A stretch of 64,000 nt of DNA from Dichetophora obliterata. Taxonomy: Eukaryota > Arthropoda > Insecta > Diptera > Sciomyzidae. Below, piece after piece: positions 11,290 through 22,273 of this stretch. A model generated the notes under the pieces. It was not told the DNA's origin and did not search any database. It saw only the letters and a program-made list of their open reading frames with translations. A program made the translations under genes and the position numbers. Numbering within the stretch: the first letter of the stretch is position 1; the number at the start of each line of letters is the position of its first letter. The stretch lies in assembly GCA_963920525.1 (NCBI GenBank), contig OY986437.1:56182830-56246829 (forward strand), read 5' to 3'.

Positions 11290-12391
11290 ATTACTACAAA
11301 TCAGGTTGTCCATTCTATTGGACCAATAGATTTCTAAGTCAAATTTTGGCTCACTTTTTCCAATATTTCGGTCAGTATCTCACCAACGACACGTTTATTG
11401 TTGTCTTCCAAAGCAAAAGCCGTGGTTGATTTTTCGCTGTATACAAAAACGTGAAGTACCTCCACAAAAAATAGTCTAGTGAGTTTAAAAAGCACGATAT
11501 TGGCGGTCAATTAACTGCGCCAAAACGAGATATTAATTGCTCTCCAAAGTCGCTTCTCCTTAAGTTCATGATATCGCATGCAGTGCGATATGTGGCTACT
11601 TTCTGTTGAAACCACATGTCAACCAAGTGCAATTCTTCCATTTTGGGCAAAAAAGTTCGTATTCATCGAACGGTACCTTGCCTTATTGACCTTACGTTCC
11701 GGCCATTATCACCTCAATAGAAGAACGATAGAAAGATGTCTCCGGCTCTGCCCGTAAACCGCACCAAACAATACATTTTTTCTGGATGCATTAGCAGCTG
11801 TTAAGCTTCTTCTCGCTTTTTTTAAACGAAATTTGGCAATTCTGCTTCTTCACGCACCCATTGGAGGAGTAACGAACCACGTCACTGTAAACAATTTCTC
11901 GATAAAAAAGTGGATCTTAATCCAGCTTTTCTAAGGCCCATTCACCGAAAATTTGGCGCTGAGGCAAATCGCTCGGCTTTAACTCATTCACCAGCTGCAT
12001 TTGTAAGCATTCAGACCAAGATATCTACGGTAAATTTGACAGGTTTTCGAATTACACAGACCCAATTGCTGCGTTCGGATGGACATATCGCGATCTTCAT
12101 TAACACTGGCGGATACAGCAGCAATACTCACCTCGGTACGCACTCTACGGATACGGGTTGGTGGATTGATGTTTAATAGAAAGAAACTTGTTCAAAATTG
12201 GTAACAATGGCTTGAATAGCCTGTTCGGTGGGTTGATTATGACGACCATAAAATGGACATAACTTGTAAAACACATTTTTCTCACTGCACGAATTTTGAT
12301 AGCTTATTTTAAACATTTGCAAATTTTTTTCGAAAGTTAGTCTATTCACGATGAAATGGAAACTCAAAATGAGCATTTTTGACTTTGACAC
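11290..12391 (-). pseudogene. Decayed mariner-like transposase (DUF4817-type)
   Basis: The N-terminal piece (12391-12173) reads RLTFEKNLQMFKISYQN and then YGRHNQPTEQAI, the same helix-turn-helix family as 3370-3794. Toward lower coordinates, in shifting frames, follow RIRRVRTEVSIAAVSASV, a motif resembling the family's SIRRRSQQLGL (here MSIRTQQLGLC), then KCIVWCGLRAEPETSFY, the catalytic-core stretch WLTCGFNRK (normally containing the second Asp as QQDGA) and INWPP-like residues. There are many stops and frameshifts. The second catalytic Asp region reads Asn-Arg-Lys, so it is inactive. The C-terminus is cut where the foldback sits. Confidence 0.8.
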
Positions 12392-12538
12392 ACATCACAA
12401 ATCACGTGTAAGCTGTCAAAAATAATTACTTCAAAAACCAAAAGGCTAGAAAATCACTTTTATTTTTGGATTAAAATCTTTTCATATTTTTTAAAGCAAC
12501 AAGCAGCAGAAGATCAGATTGTTTTCGAAATGTGATAT

Positions 12539-12782
12539 CTGTGGTCACAATGAATAAAGACTAAACTTAAAGTATCGTATAAAACGATATTTTAATTGCA
12601 CGAACTACGACTTATTTTTTGAAATATATGAACCGTTACAAAAAAATATGTGCAAACATAAGTGATGATCAATTCTGGGCAAAAATGGATATCTGCATAC
12701 TTTCAAAAATTGGCAATAAAGTAAATTCCATATCGCTTTTTTACGATATTTTGAGTTTAGTCATTATTCCTTGTGACCACAG
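12539..12782. mobile_element. 244-bp MITE, copy 1 (CTGTGGTC termini)
   Basis: The terminal inverted repeat CTGTGGTCACAA...TTGTGACCACAG continues with weaker pairing for about 45 bp (GACTAAACTTAAAGTATCGT against ACGATATTTTGAGTTTAGTC). It is flanked by ATAT on both sides, a possible duplication. The interior is the same as the copy at 13046-13291, in the same orientation 507 bp away. No coding capacity. Confidence 0.85.
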
Positions 12783-13045
12783 ATATAAAAAAATTATGTC
12801 AGTTGTAGTTTTCACCAACGTTCATAATCAAGATTAAATTTTTTTAAAAAACCGATGCAAAACTAGTTGCATTTTTTTCTTTTACGACTAACGCACAGTG
12901 ACTGAAATTGACTGCCTAGCGGCATTTAATTCAAAACATGTGAATATCTGTATCCAATAATTTGATTAGGCTACATTAAGCTTAGTGAAATGTATATCGC
13001 AGTGTTTTAGCTATTTTTTAGTATATTAATCCGTGCCATATAATT

Positions 13046-13291
13046 CTGTGGTCACAAGGAATAACGACTAAGCTCAAAGTATCGTAAAAAACGATATTTG
13101 ACTGCACGAACTACGACCCATTTCTTTGAAATATATGAAGCGTTACAAACAAAATATATGCAGACATACGTGATGATCAATTCTGAGCAAAAAATGGATA
13201 TCTGCATACTTCCAAAAATTGGCAATAAAGTAAATTCCATTTCGCATTTTTACGAAATTTTGAGTATAGTCGTTATTCCTTGAGACCACAG
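13046..13291. mobile_element. 246-bp MITE, copy 2 (CTGTGGTC termini)
   Basis: Aligns end to end with 12539-12782 at roughly 85-90% by eye. Ends are CTGTGGTCACAAGGAATAAC and its near complement at 13272-13291. The flanks differ from copy 1, so these look like two insertions rather than a simple tandem duplication, although the close spacing leaves both possible. Confidence 0.85.
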
Positions 13292-14589
13292 AACTGTAAC
13301 AAACCGTTTCTGCACAACTTCATTATTTAGTTATATCATATAAAGAGTTTTCGAACAGCCAAAAATAAATGATTTCTAAGTCAGACAACAGAAAATAGCA
13401 GCATAGGAAAAATCAATTGCTTTTTAAAGGGTTATTTTATTGCTTTAATTAAAAAATCGTAAGATATAATCTAAAGTTCATTCAGAATCGGAGCTTTCTG
13501 AATTAATTCCCTGTTCTTGCAAATTTGGTTCTAAAAGCAAATTTAAAACGTCTTTATCTAGCATTATATTTTTCCGGGAAAAAGAAGATGTGGTTTTTGA
13601 AATTGATGATGGTCTTCAATAGAGTTTTTTGCGTGAAGTTTTACCGATATAATACTGTCTCAAATTTCTGAAATATTTGTTCCGTACTTCCAATGCTTCT
13701 ATGGACATCATACCGATTGGGAGAGCTACATAACTTATAATACCAGCTACATGTAAAATAATTTTATGCACCGCTGAGGACATATAGAAGCACTGTTCTA
13801 CATACATATCCGCCGTTTGTAAATCCGCAAGCCAAGGTACGCAGAATTACGCCGAATCGTTTGATGAAATCCTCATTGATGCCAGTTATAGTGGCGGCCA
13901 ATTTTGGTTGTTGAAAAATTCTTCTTGCCGTATTTCTATTGTTAGTATTCCCCGATCCAGGGTGCGGAATATCGACTAAAAGGCACATTTATTTTCTTAA
14001 CTTGTCTTGTATTTCGTTTTTTTGGGTTTTGAACCAAATTTTTGTTCGAGTCGCGAATCGCTAATATTTTATTAGGCAGTCTATAAGCAATATGTAAAAC
14101 GCACAAGCTATCTGATACAAATTGTCTTTAAGGGGAAGCTATTTAACAGCATTCAAATCGTTCATAAGTTACCGAGATAAATACTTTACCGTCTATCATA
14201 TACCGTCTCAAAATGACTTCAATTGTGTTGGCATAATATCTAAAATCTGTTTTTGTACTTTTTAACTTCGGTTTTAATCAACTCATTTGATTCTTTTTCA
14301 TAAGTTATTCTTATTGGTCTACAAAACCGAGTATATGATGGACGCGAGTTTTGCCATAAGATCCCAGTTGTTTCAGTCTTGAAGAAATCTCAAATGAATC
14401 ATGTACGATTTTTCTTTATCTTTGACGAAACATGCTGATTTGGCCACACATTTCATTGACGAAAATTTCATATAAATGTTCCAAATTCGTTCATCATGCA
14501 CGGATTTATCATGGATTTATCATGCACGATCCCAGTATCGAAATATTGAGGAAGTTTCGTTAACAAAAAGTAGACAGGAATATAAAGAA

Positions 14590-14790
14590 AATTCGTCAAG
14601 GAATTAAAATCGAGAAGTGCTGCTGGACCGAATTCAACGCCGTGCGATATATTTGATAGGGGATAAAAATATTTTATCCTCTCTCAACTCTATTGGAAAT
14701 CGACGTAATGTTGGTTTCGTAATGGCCTGACGCCATTACGTTTCCAGGTCCACTTGGGCAGCTGTCTTATACATTTATAAGAAACATCAC
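14590..14790 (+). pseudogene. Fragment of a LINE reverse transcriptase C-terminus (Jockey-like)
   Basis: In shifting frames the plus strand gives LDRIQRRAIYLIGDKNI and SLNSIGNRRNVGFV. This resembles the conserved stretch after the reverse-transcriptase palm in fly Jockey-type elements (RIQ.RA..LIGD...SL..RRNVG). It lies between blocks 2 and 3 of the RAG1-like relic and probably belongs to an insertion that split it. No RT catalytic motif or endonuclease domain is present. Confidence 0.5.
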
Positions 14791-14904
14791 CTGAGCTTTC
14801 ACTCTACAAAACAGAAAAAAATTATACCAAATTAGCAAAATCAAACGAATTCAACAGCAATGGCAATGACACCTAAATAGTGGTATCAATGAATATTTAA
14901 ATAC

Positions 14905-14995
14905 TATCGAAAACCATCGATAGTCAGTCCAAAACTATCGATAGTCACGATAGTGTGAAATTATCGATAGTGTCATCGATAGTTTGCGAACTCTA
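14905..14995. repeat. Cluster of TATCGATA/ATCGATAGT palindromes
   Basis: About five copies of ATCGATAGT or its complement occur in 90 bp, including the exact octamer TATCGATA at about 14936 and 14963. TATCGATA is the known DRE motif bound by DREF in Drosophila promoters. Here the cluster lies inside a decayed transposon, so it may be the end of another mobile element instead. Confidence 0.6.
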
Positions 14996-15784
14996 TAGTT
15001 TAGTCTCTGAACGATTCGGCGAATTACAAAAATCATGAATATCTTGAAGTTTTAATAATAGAGTGTTGTTGTTATAGAGTTATTATAATAGAAAAAGTTA
15101 TACGCTGACAACCGCTACTTTGCATTATATTTTGTATGAATTCTTTTTAAGTCCAGCTCCTCATGCAGAAACTTCCTTTTCACGAAAAGTTCATCAATGA
15201 TGCCGCGAACTGCTGGGATAGCTGCTCCTTCTTGCACTTGCAAAGGCACAATACACACGGCAAACACACATTCATCACTATGATGTTTTTCCATGTCGCT
15301 ATAGCCTTGTCGGTACATAGAGTGTCCACTACTACCATCACAGCCCCATTTGTACATGGCCGCAATCGTATCCGAACTTATGTTTTGGAACACTTCTTGC
15401 TGTACTTCAAATAACCTTTTTATTGTTTGATCAACTAAGCTCTGAAGATACACTTCAGCAGAAGACTCGGTAATAGTTACTTCAGTCAGGTAACACTCTT
15501 TTTTTTTTGCTAATACCAAGGCATCGTAGCTGTTATAAATATTTGCGTTTCCTAATTTTGCACCAGATTGCATCAGGTTATAAGTGTGCTTTGTGAAATC
15601 ACGTTAAGAGCCAAAGCTTCCTCAGGTGTATATTTAATAGGATGCTTAATATCCGATTCAATGCATTTTTTTATTTTAGAACTCACTTCTGCATCAGAAT
15701 TTATCATTGATACTATTTCAGATGCATTTCTTTTTCCACCCTTGTATAAACTGATTCGTGACGCAACCACACGGAGATAATTAT

Positions 15785-16330
15785 TTTGATTGAATCAAGC
15801 AAATGTTTTGCTTAAAAGCAAATCAGCAAAACTTTGCTCTATCACGGTGTGATTTTAAAAAAAGGTTGCTAAATTGAAATCACTCCTCATGTGTTTAGTA
15901 GAAATTTGCTTGAATTTAGTAAAAATTTGCTATTTGAGTTTATAACTTAACAAATATTTGCTTAAATTAAGCAGAAATTTTCTTTTGCAGTTTATAATAA
16001 CTTTGCAAAATTTTGCTTGAATTAAATCAAAATTTAATCAGTTTAATTTAATACTAATAATTATTTCACTTCTGCTAGATTTCAGCAAAAACTAATCAAT
16101 ATTTTCTATTTCAATTTATAATAACTAAGCAAACGTTTGATTGAATTAAGCAGAAATTTGCTTTTGTGGTTTATAATAACTTAGCAAAGTTTTGTTTAAA
16201 TTAAATCAAAGTTTATTACAAACTGGAATAGAAAATTTTTATTAGTTTTTCTGAAATCTAGCATAATTTTGAAGTGGTTGGGATGCAAGCGCAAGTTTTG
16301 CTTAACCACAATACAAGTTTAGCTAAAGGT
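15785..16330. repeat. TTTGCTT-rich tandem and inverted repeat insert
   Basis: Repeated units of about 70 bp carry AAGCAGAAATTTGCTTTTG, GTTTATAATAACTTAGCAAA and TTGAATTAAGC. In addition 16064-16130 and 16200-16272 form an inverted pair (CTAGATTTCAG with AACTAAT against its complement). It separates blocks 1 and 2 of the RAG1-like relic, so it is probably a nested non-autonomous element. Confidence 0.6.
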
Positions 16331-16689
16331 TTTCTGCGTGCATAAGTTCATCAACTGGGGTTTTGTTAACTAGAGTGGAAACTCTGTTGACTTCGGTAAT
16401 GACCTTCCAACATTGCTTGATTTGGTTGGGTTAACTAAGAAAAGGTCACAATCCTACCATTCCTTTTTTTTCAAAAACCCCCCGATTCTCTACTGCAGTC
16501 TTTCCATTTCTCTACCAATTTTCCATTAAAACTTCTCAATTTCTTTTGAAAATCATGACACTCTTCTTCGATATATTTATTTCTATCGATTATTTTATCA
16601 AAAACCTGTTTCTCCACTGCCGAAAACTTCTTTGAAGGGATTCTGTCGCCATGCTAAATGTTATAAAGTGTTCTTTTGGGAAGCGACAT

Positions 16690-17797
16690 TGACCCTAAAA
16701 AGTGCATATAAAATTAAATAAGCAAAAACTAGCAGCTGATTTTTTGTCAACATAATCACTATGAAAAATCACAAAAAAAAAAAAACAAGTAGCCCGAAAC
16801 CAATCGGAACCAAAATGTTGCGCTCCACGAAATACTAAGTAAATCATATAAAAAACAATACCACAAATGTAAAATTTTGCAACGATTTTTTATAGCAAAA
16901 CATAAACGAAGACAGTACACGTTAACTTTTTTAATAAATACAGAACCTTAAATTTTAATTTAACACGTAATGAACACTTAATGAACAAATTTTTTTTTTA
17001 CAACAAAATCAATGCACTTTGCAAAATTAGTCTCTTATTTATTTTTACTTGATCCAAAATGCGCTATGTTTGACAGCTTATAACTCTGCGAATATGCAAA
17101 TCAAAACAAAAAGAAAAACATCCAAAACACAAAACACTTAATGATTGTTGATAAAAAGATTTGTGGAATTAAAAACTTTAAAATTTGAATTAAATGCCGT
17201 TAGATTGGTCAGTCCTGCCACTGTGTACCGCCTTCAAATGTGTTTTTTTTTTTCAAAAACGAGCCTATTTTTGCATAAAAATTACATATTGAACTTTTAG
17301 TTGAAATCGTTTTCAAATTTTATATCTACTTTCTTTCGATAAACAAGAACAGACTCCTGATTGGGATGTTATAAAATTTATATTGAAATTTTCCATACAA
17401 AAAAGACACCTCCAATCTAAATAAAAAATTTTATGCAGCAGCTAAACTGTTATCGTTTCTTTGGTCTCTACTGAAAATAAAGTAATTTTGAAAGAAGTTG
17501 TTTAGTCAAATGTCCATAGAAATGTTATTTCATATTTTTAGATAAATATAATTTATGTTTTATATAAGATTGACCTTTGATTGCAGATATTTTTATCAGT
17601 TTTTTTTTTTTCAAACAAATAAACAATTTTTATGATCTTAACATAATGACTTCGGGAAATTTACAAAATATTTTTATTATTTTTCATATGATTTTAAATA
17701 TTTAATTAATGAAATTATTTAAAACACTGTTAAATATCTTAAGTGTGGTAATTTTGAAAATTCTAATTCACTCTCATAGGAAATACATTACATGTAC
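16690..17797. other. Intergenic, AT-rich
   Basis: I see no gene, RNA or clear repeat here; homopolymer runs are common. Confidence 0.4.
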
Positions 17798-19322
17798 ATT
17801 AGTACAGATCGTATTCTAAGAGGTCTCAAAAGTTGCATAGGGTGGTCAAGATCTAACAAATAAAATATTAGGAAAAAATAAGGATGTCTTCGTTGCCCGC
17901 AAGGACAAAGTTGTTTTTTGAGAAAAACAGTAAAGAATCACGATCTCAAAATGCTTTGATTTTTGTCAGAAAAACTACAGGTGCCTTAAAGTAAAAATAA
18001 ATCAATACTTGAAACTAACAATATCCCGCCAAACACGACGCCTTTCTCAATTTTTACCCAAAAGGTCCTGTGTGAAGGATATTCGAATCTAAAGGTACAT
18101 TCGAGGTAGCACAGAACTTTTGATTCCTATCTGATTGTCTAAATTTTGGCGATTTTGATTATTGTGTTGACGTTATCCTTAAATTTGGCGAATTATAAAT
18201 TTGCATATTTTTTGCATATGCATTTTCTTGTTTTTGAGAAATGTAAAATTTAATGCAATTTTTTAACTTTTTCAAAAAATTAATATAAGGTTTTATATCT
18301 CGGGCACTAGAAGCGGTACCGAAGATAATTTCTTTAATTTAGATTCTTCATATATTCCTGAACAACACCCTGTCCAAAAGAATCAATTTATAACATCAGG
18401 TTAAGACCACGATTTTTTCCCTCTTTTGATTTTTTAAAATAATTTTCCGTCCTAGTATAATTTTATTATTTCGTTAAAACACCTCAACTCAGCATTCACA
18501 AAAATTTTATACTAAAATTTTTAAGTTTCTGAGTTTGCCATTCAATGGGTCTTAATTGACTTAACAATTGTTGTTTAGAAGTATTTTAATGAAATAATAA
18601 CCATAAAGGAGATATGAACAAAATTGTTACATTTCATGCTTGAAGTAACTTTTTTTAAATATCAAAATAGGAAAAAAAAATCATGGCCTTTTCCTGCTGT
18701 TTTTAAAAAGATATTTTTAGACAGGGTTTCGTTCAAAACTATTTGCAGAATCCGAATTAAAAAAATTTTCTTCGGTACCACTTCTGGTGCTCGAGATATA
18801 AAACCTTATATTAATTTTTTTGAAAAAGTTAAAAAATTGCAAGAGATTGCTTTACAAGAAAATTACAAGAAAATGCATATGCGAAAAATATGCAAATTAT
18901 CAGTTTCCCAAATTTAAGGAAAACGTTAACACTGTAAATAATACCACCAAAATTCAGACAATCAGATAACAATAAAAAGTTCTGTGCTATCTTGAGTGTA
19001 CTTTCATATTCGAATATCCTTCACACAGGACCTTTTGGGTAAAAACGAAGAGTAGCATCGTGTTTGTTAAAATAATGTTAGTTAAAGTGTATATTTTTTT
19101 TTTGCTTTAACACATATGTAGTTTTTTTTACAAAAATTAAAGCGTTTTGAGATAGTGATTTTTTACTGTTTTTCTCAAAAAACAACTTTGTCCTTGCGGA
19201 AGAGGAAGATATCCTTATTTTTTTCAAAAGTTTTTTTTGGGAGATCCTGACCACCCAATGCAACTTTTGAGACCTCTTAGAATATGAAATTCGAAAAAAA
19301 TTGTAATTCGATACGCCCTAAT
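17798..19322. mobile_element. 1.5-kb foldback with arms of about 690 bp
   Basis: Left arm (about 17815-18480) and right arm (about 18600-19295) are inverted copies meeting at a spacer of only about 100 bp. Shared landmarks are ATTCTAAGAGGTCTCAAAAG, ACCCAAAAGGTCCTGTGTGA, a GCATATGCATTTTCTTG region and TTTTATATCTCG. A GTAC word flanks both outer ends (17794-17797 and 19323-19326) and might be a 4-bp duplication. The plus-strand frame at 18624-18917 lies inside an arm and is not treated as a gene. Confidence 0.8.
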
Positions 19323-21849
19323 GTACATTATCCCTTCCTTAAAAGTGAACATTATTTACTTCATTTTAAACGGCAATAAACGCACTTTTTCCGACTCTTT
19401 TAACCTTTCTCCGAAATACTGAAATGGAATTTTCATTTATGTTTATTTTAAGCATCTTTTTTTAAAATTTAAAGCCATTTGACAGTATAAAAAAGCTTTT
19501 TAATATTTAATTTTTAATTTTTAGATTTTATCACAAACATTTATGATCATGTAGAATCACAGTAACAAAATTATCGACACACATGCACAACACATTGGTA
19601 AATCCTTGTAAAGTGTTAAACATTTAATTATTGTTTTCGTTTTGTGCGTGTGACTGAAAAAATTAATTATATTGAATTTAATTGCATTGCAATGAATTAA
19701 GTGAAAATAAATTAAAAATAAAACCTTTAACGCACACGCATAGTCCTTTAAACTAGCAGAGTCTGTATGTGCATGTCAATAGCACCTGCACGTTTGCTAT
19801 AATTAATGTGCACGTATGTTTTTTTATGCTATGTAAAGATTTAAAACACATGATATGAAAGTCAACTACACATTTTTATTTATAGCCTTGTATTTACTAC
19901 ATATTGCAGGAAAATAAATATTTTTAATCAATTGCAACACAATGCCATGAATTAGCAAAGTTTTTTTGCAAACTAGATATTGAATAAAATTATATCAAAT
20001 CTCTGAAATATTTTTAGAAATCTTGCTAGATTGAAGTCTATCACTTTAATGTATAAACTGACGTCTGATGAATTTTGTTATTATCAAGAATTATTTGATA
20101 TATTTAATGTCATTAAAAAATATATTAATTTAGTTTTTATACTTATTATGTTAGTTTTAGGTCAGGCAGTAGTTAGTTTAAGGTCAATGCAAGTTTAAAT
20201 ATATACTACAAATTTAATCTGCAGCATTTGTAAATAATACCGAATCACAAACAGTTAATTCATGTATGGTTTTTTTGTATACCCAATTTTAGTAAAAGAC
20301 CCTATAAATTAATTATAATCGCAAAGACATAATTAATTATAATTAAACACAGTTTTAGCAAAAATTAATAGCATTCAATGTAAATAATAATGTTAAAAAC
20401 GTATCTGTAAACTTAATGATAACAAATTTCACATACAATTACTATTATAAAAAAAAATTCCAACCTTTTGTTTGTTCTCACATTAAATTTTTTATAGTAC
20501 ATAATTTGATATAAACAATATTATTAAACTACACATTAGAAGCATAAAGTGTATATTATACATGTATTAAAAAAATTAAATTTAAATATATACATAAAAA
20601 AATGCATAGTTTATCTAGTGAACTCAACACCTAAGGCACAAGAAGTACTTAAAAATCCAATTGAATTACTTAAAAGCCAGATTATGTGAAAAGTTATACT
20701 CTTCAGACTTCAACAAAGTCAATCTGAGGACTCTTAGCATAAATAATATATTATCTGTCATAGCCCATTTTCATATAGAAGTAAAAAATAGTGAATAATA
20801 ATATAAAATACATTTTTAAATGTAGTTTGATGCATAAGAAAATTGTGATTCGTTAAGTAAAGAACAAGAAAATAAATATAAAAAGGAAACTGTAAATAAA
20901 GTTATTATCACTCAATCTAGAACTAATACGTATTGTATGTAGAAGATAATATTTGGTCAAGTATGTAGCATGTACGATTTCTGATGATACCAAAATATTA
21001 TAATAATGATTATTGATATAAATAAATGACAATTAAAGAAAAAACATTGATTTAGAAAATTTCAATAAAAACTTGATTGTTTAATTTTCGCAATGGACAA
21101 TGGAAAATGGAAAATGTACCACAAAGAAAAATATTCTGAAGAAGTTTGTATTAAGAAAACATGTATTATTTTTGTATAATACTAAGGTACAAAAAGTTGG
21201 ATCAAAATAATTTGATTAGAGCTCCGAAACTGCAAAAGCTTTTTCAGTTTTGTTTTTTCATTGTTTTTACAAGGTATTGGAAACCCTGGAAACCAGATAA
21301 AAAACGTTAATTCCTCTATAAATTATTTAAGGATGTCTAGCATTTTTTTGGTTTTGTGGATTTTATTCGCATGTCGGCAGGCTACAAAGTGTACGTGTAA
21401 TCAAAAATTGCTTACATTTTTTATTTAACAAAACTGAAAAAATTGTATTATCAAAAAAAACCAATATCTTATATTTACGAAGTGAGTACCAACGGTAGAA
21501 AGCAAATGGAAATTATTTTTTTTTTGCTAGAATGGATTTTTTTGCTAAATCATTTTAGATCTTATTCAATTGTTAATTGTTAAACTTACATTCAAATTTC
21601 GTGTGTTAAAATAACTCAAAACTGCGTCCATTCTACGAATTTCATTCGTATTTCAGCCACGAATAGGATTTGTAGAATGGACTTAGTTTAGAATCTATTA
21701 TTCGTATTAGTACAAAAACAAGCATGGATTGTACGAATAGTATTGCAATATTTACGAATGCTCTTGTTATTCATTCGTACATTATATTTTTGGATTATTA
21801 TTGTAACTTTTTAAATTCGTGCAATATATGCACAGTGCTATTAGTGTAT
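19323..21849. other. 2.5-kb very AT-rich stretch
   Basis: No coding frame with recognisable content. The only structure I can support is a 58-bp hairpin at about 21627-21684, with arms GTCCATTCTACGAATTTCAT and its near complement. Its words resemble those in the MITE at 22561-23217. Confidence 0.45.
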
Positions 21850-22273
21850 CGTTACCGAAATGCACAAAGGCCCTAAACGACATTTTTAAAATTTTACAGT
21901 AGAAGCAAAAAACACTGTAAATTCTAAACAAAAACCATTTTGTAGTTTTTTTGTATGTAGTTTAGGTACAAATAGATAGTTTAATGCGATCCTGGAGAAA
22001 AATTGTTTTTTGTTAATTTGTCTCAAAATTATGTCACTTAGGGCTTTTGTGCAATCAATTTCGTTAATTTAAAAACATTAAGGTTTTTTGCTTTTGTGTG
22101 AGAAATAAGGCTTATTTCAATTGTAATTCACTTCAACATAAAAAAGAATACAAAATGAGCTTATGAGTCGATTAGAGTTTTTAAAGCGAAGAAAAACCCT
22201 ATAGTAAAAGTTTTATTTTAAAGAGACTGTTTATTTTAGGTAAATTATTTTTGTACATTATAATTATATAATT

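Larger units (their letters stand above)
9430..12460 (-). mobile_element. Mariner-like element split by a nested insertion
   Basis: The left end reads AAAGGGTGATTTTTTAAGCG at 9430, the right end AAAATCACTTT at 12450-12460, each flanked by TA. This matches my memory of a fly mariner-type family ending in GGGTGATTTTTT. The minus strand carries its decayed transposase (11290-12391). The 3' portion is interrupted by a 1.7 kb foldback (9565-11274), so without the insert the element would be about 1.3 kb, normal for mariner. Confidence 0.8.
13480..16660 (-). pseudogene. Relic of a RAG1/Transib-like transposase, in four blocks
   Basis: Four minus-strand blocks read in order as one protein. Block 1 (16655-16400) has GDRIPSKKFSAVEK and KLVEKWKDCSRE. 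Block 2 (15770-15245) has KYTPEEALAL and YKWGCDGSSGHSMY, then CIVPLQV. Block 3 (14400-14240) has ILWQNSRPSYTRFCRPIRI. Block 4 (13990-13490) has NTNNRNTARRIF, AVHKIILHVAGII, LPIGMMSIEALEVRNK and a C-terminal acidic tail. The CDG of block 2 sits where RAG1 and Transib carry the first catalytic Asp. The HK..LH...I followed by S.EA.E.RNK of block 4 resembles the RAG1 segment holding the catalytic Glu. There is a frameshift near 15600, an in-frame TGA near 13616 and other stops. The class is inferred by eye; another CMC-type family such as Chapaev is the main alternative. Confidence 0.55.

Noticed and set aside
18624..18917. Protein-coding gene of 97 residues
   Set aside because: It lies entirely within one arm of the foldback, is Lys/Phe-rich as expected from AT-rich DNA, and is not preserved in the other arm.
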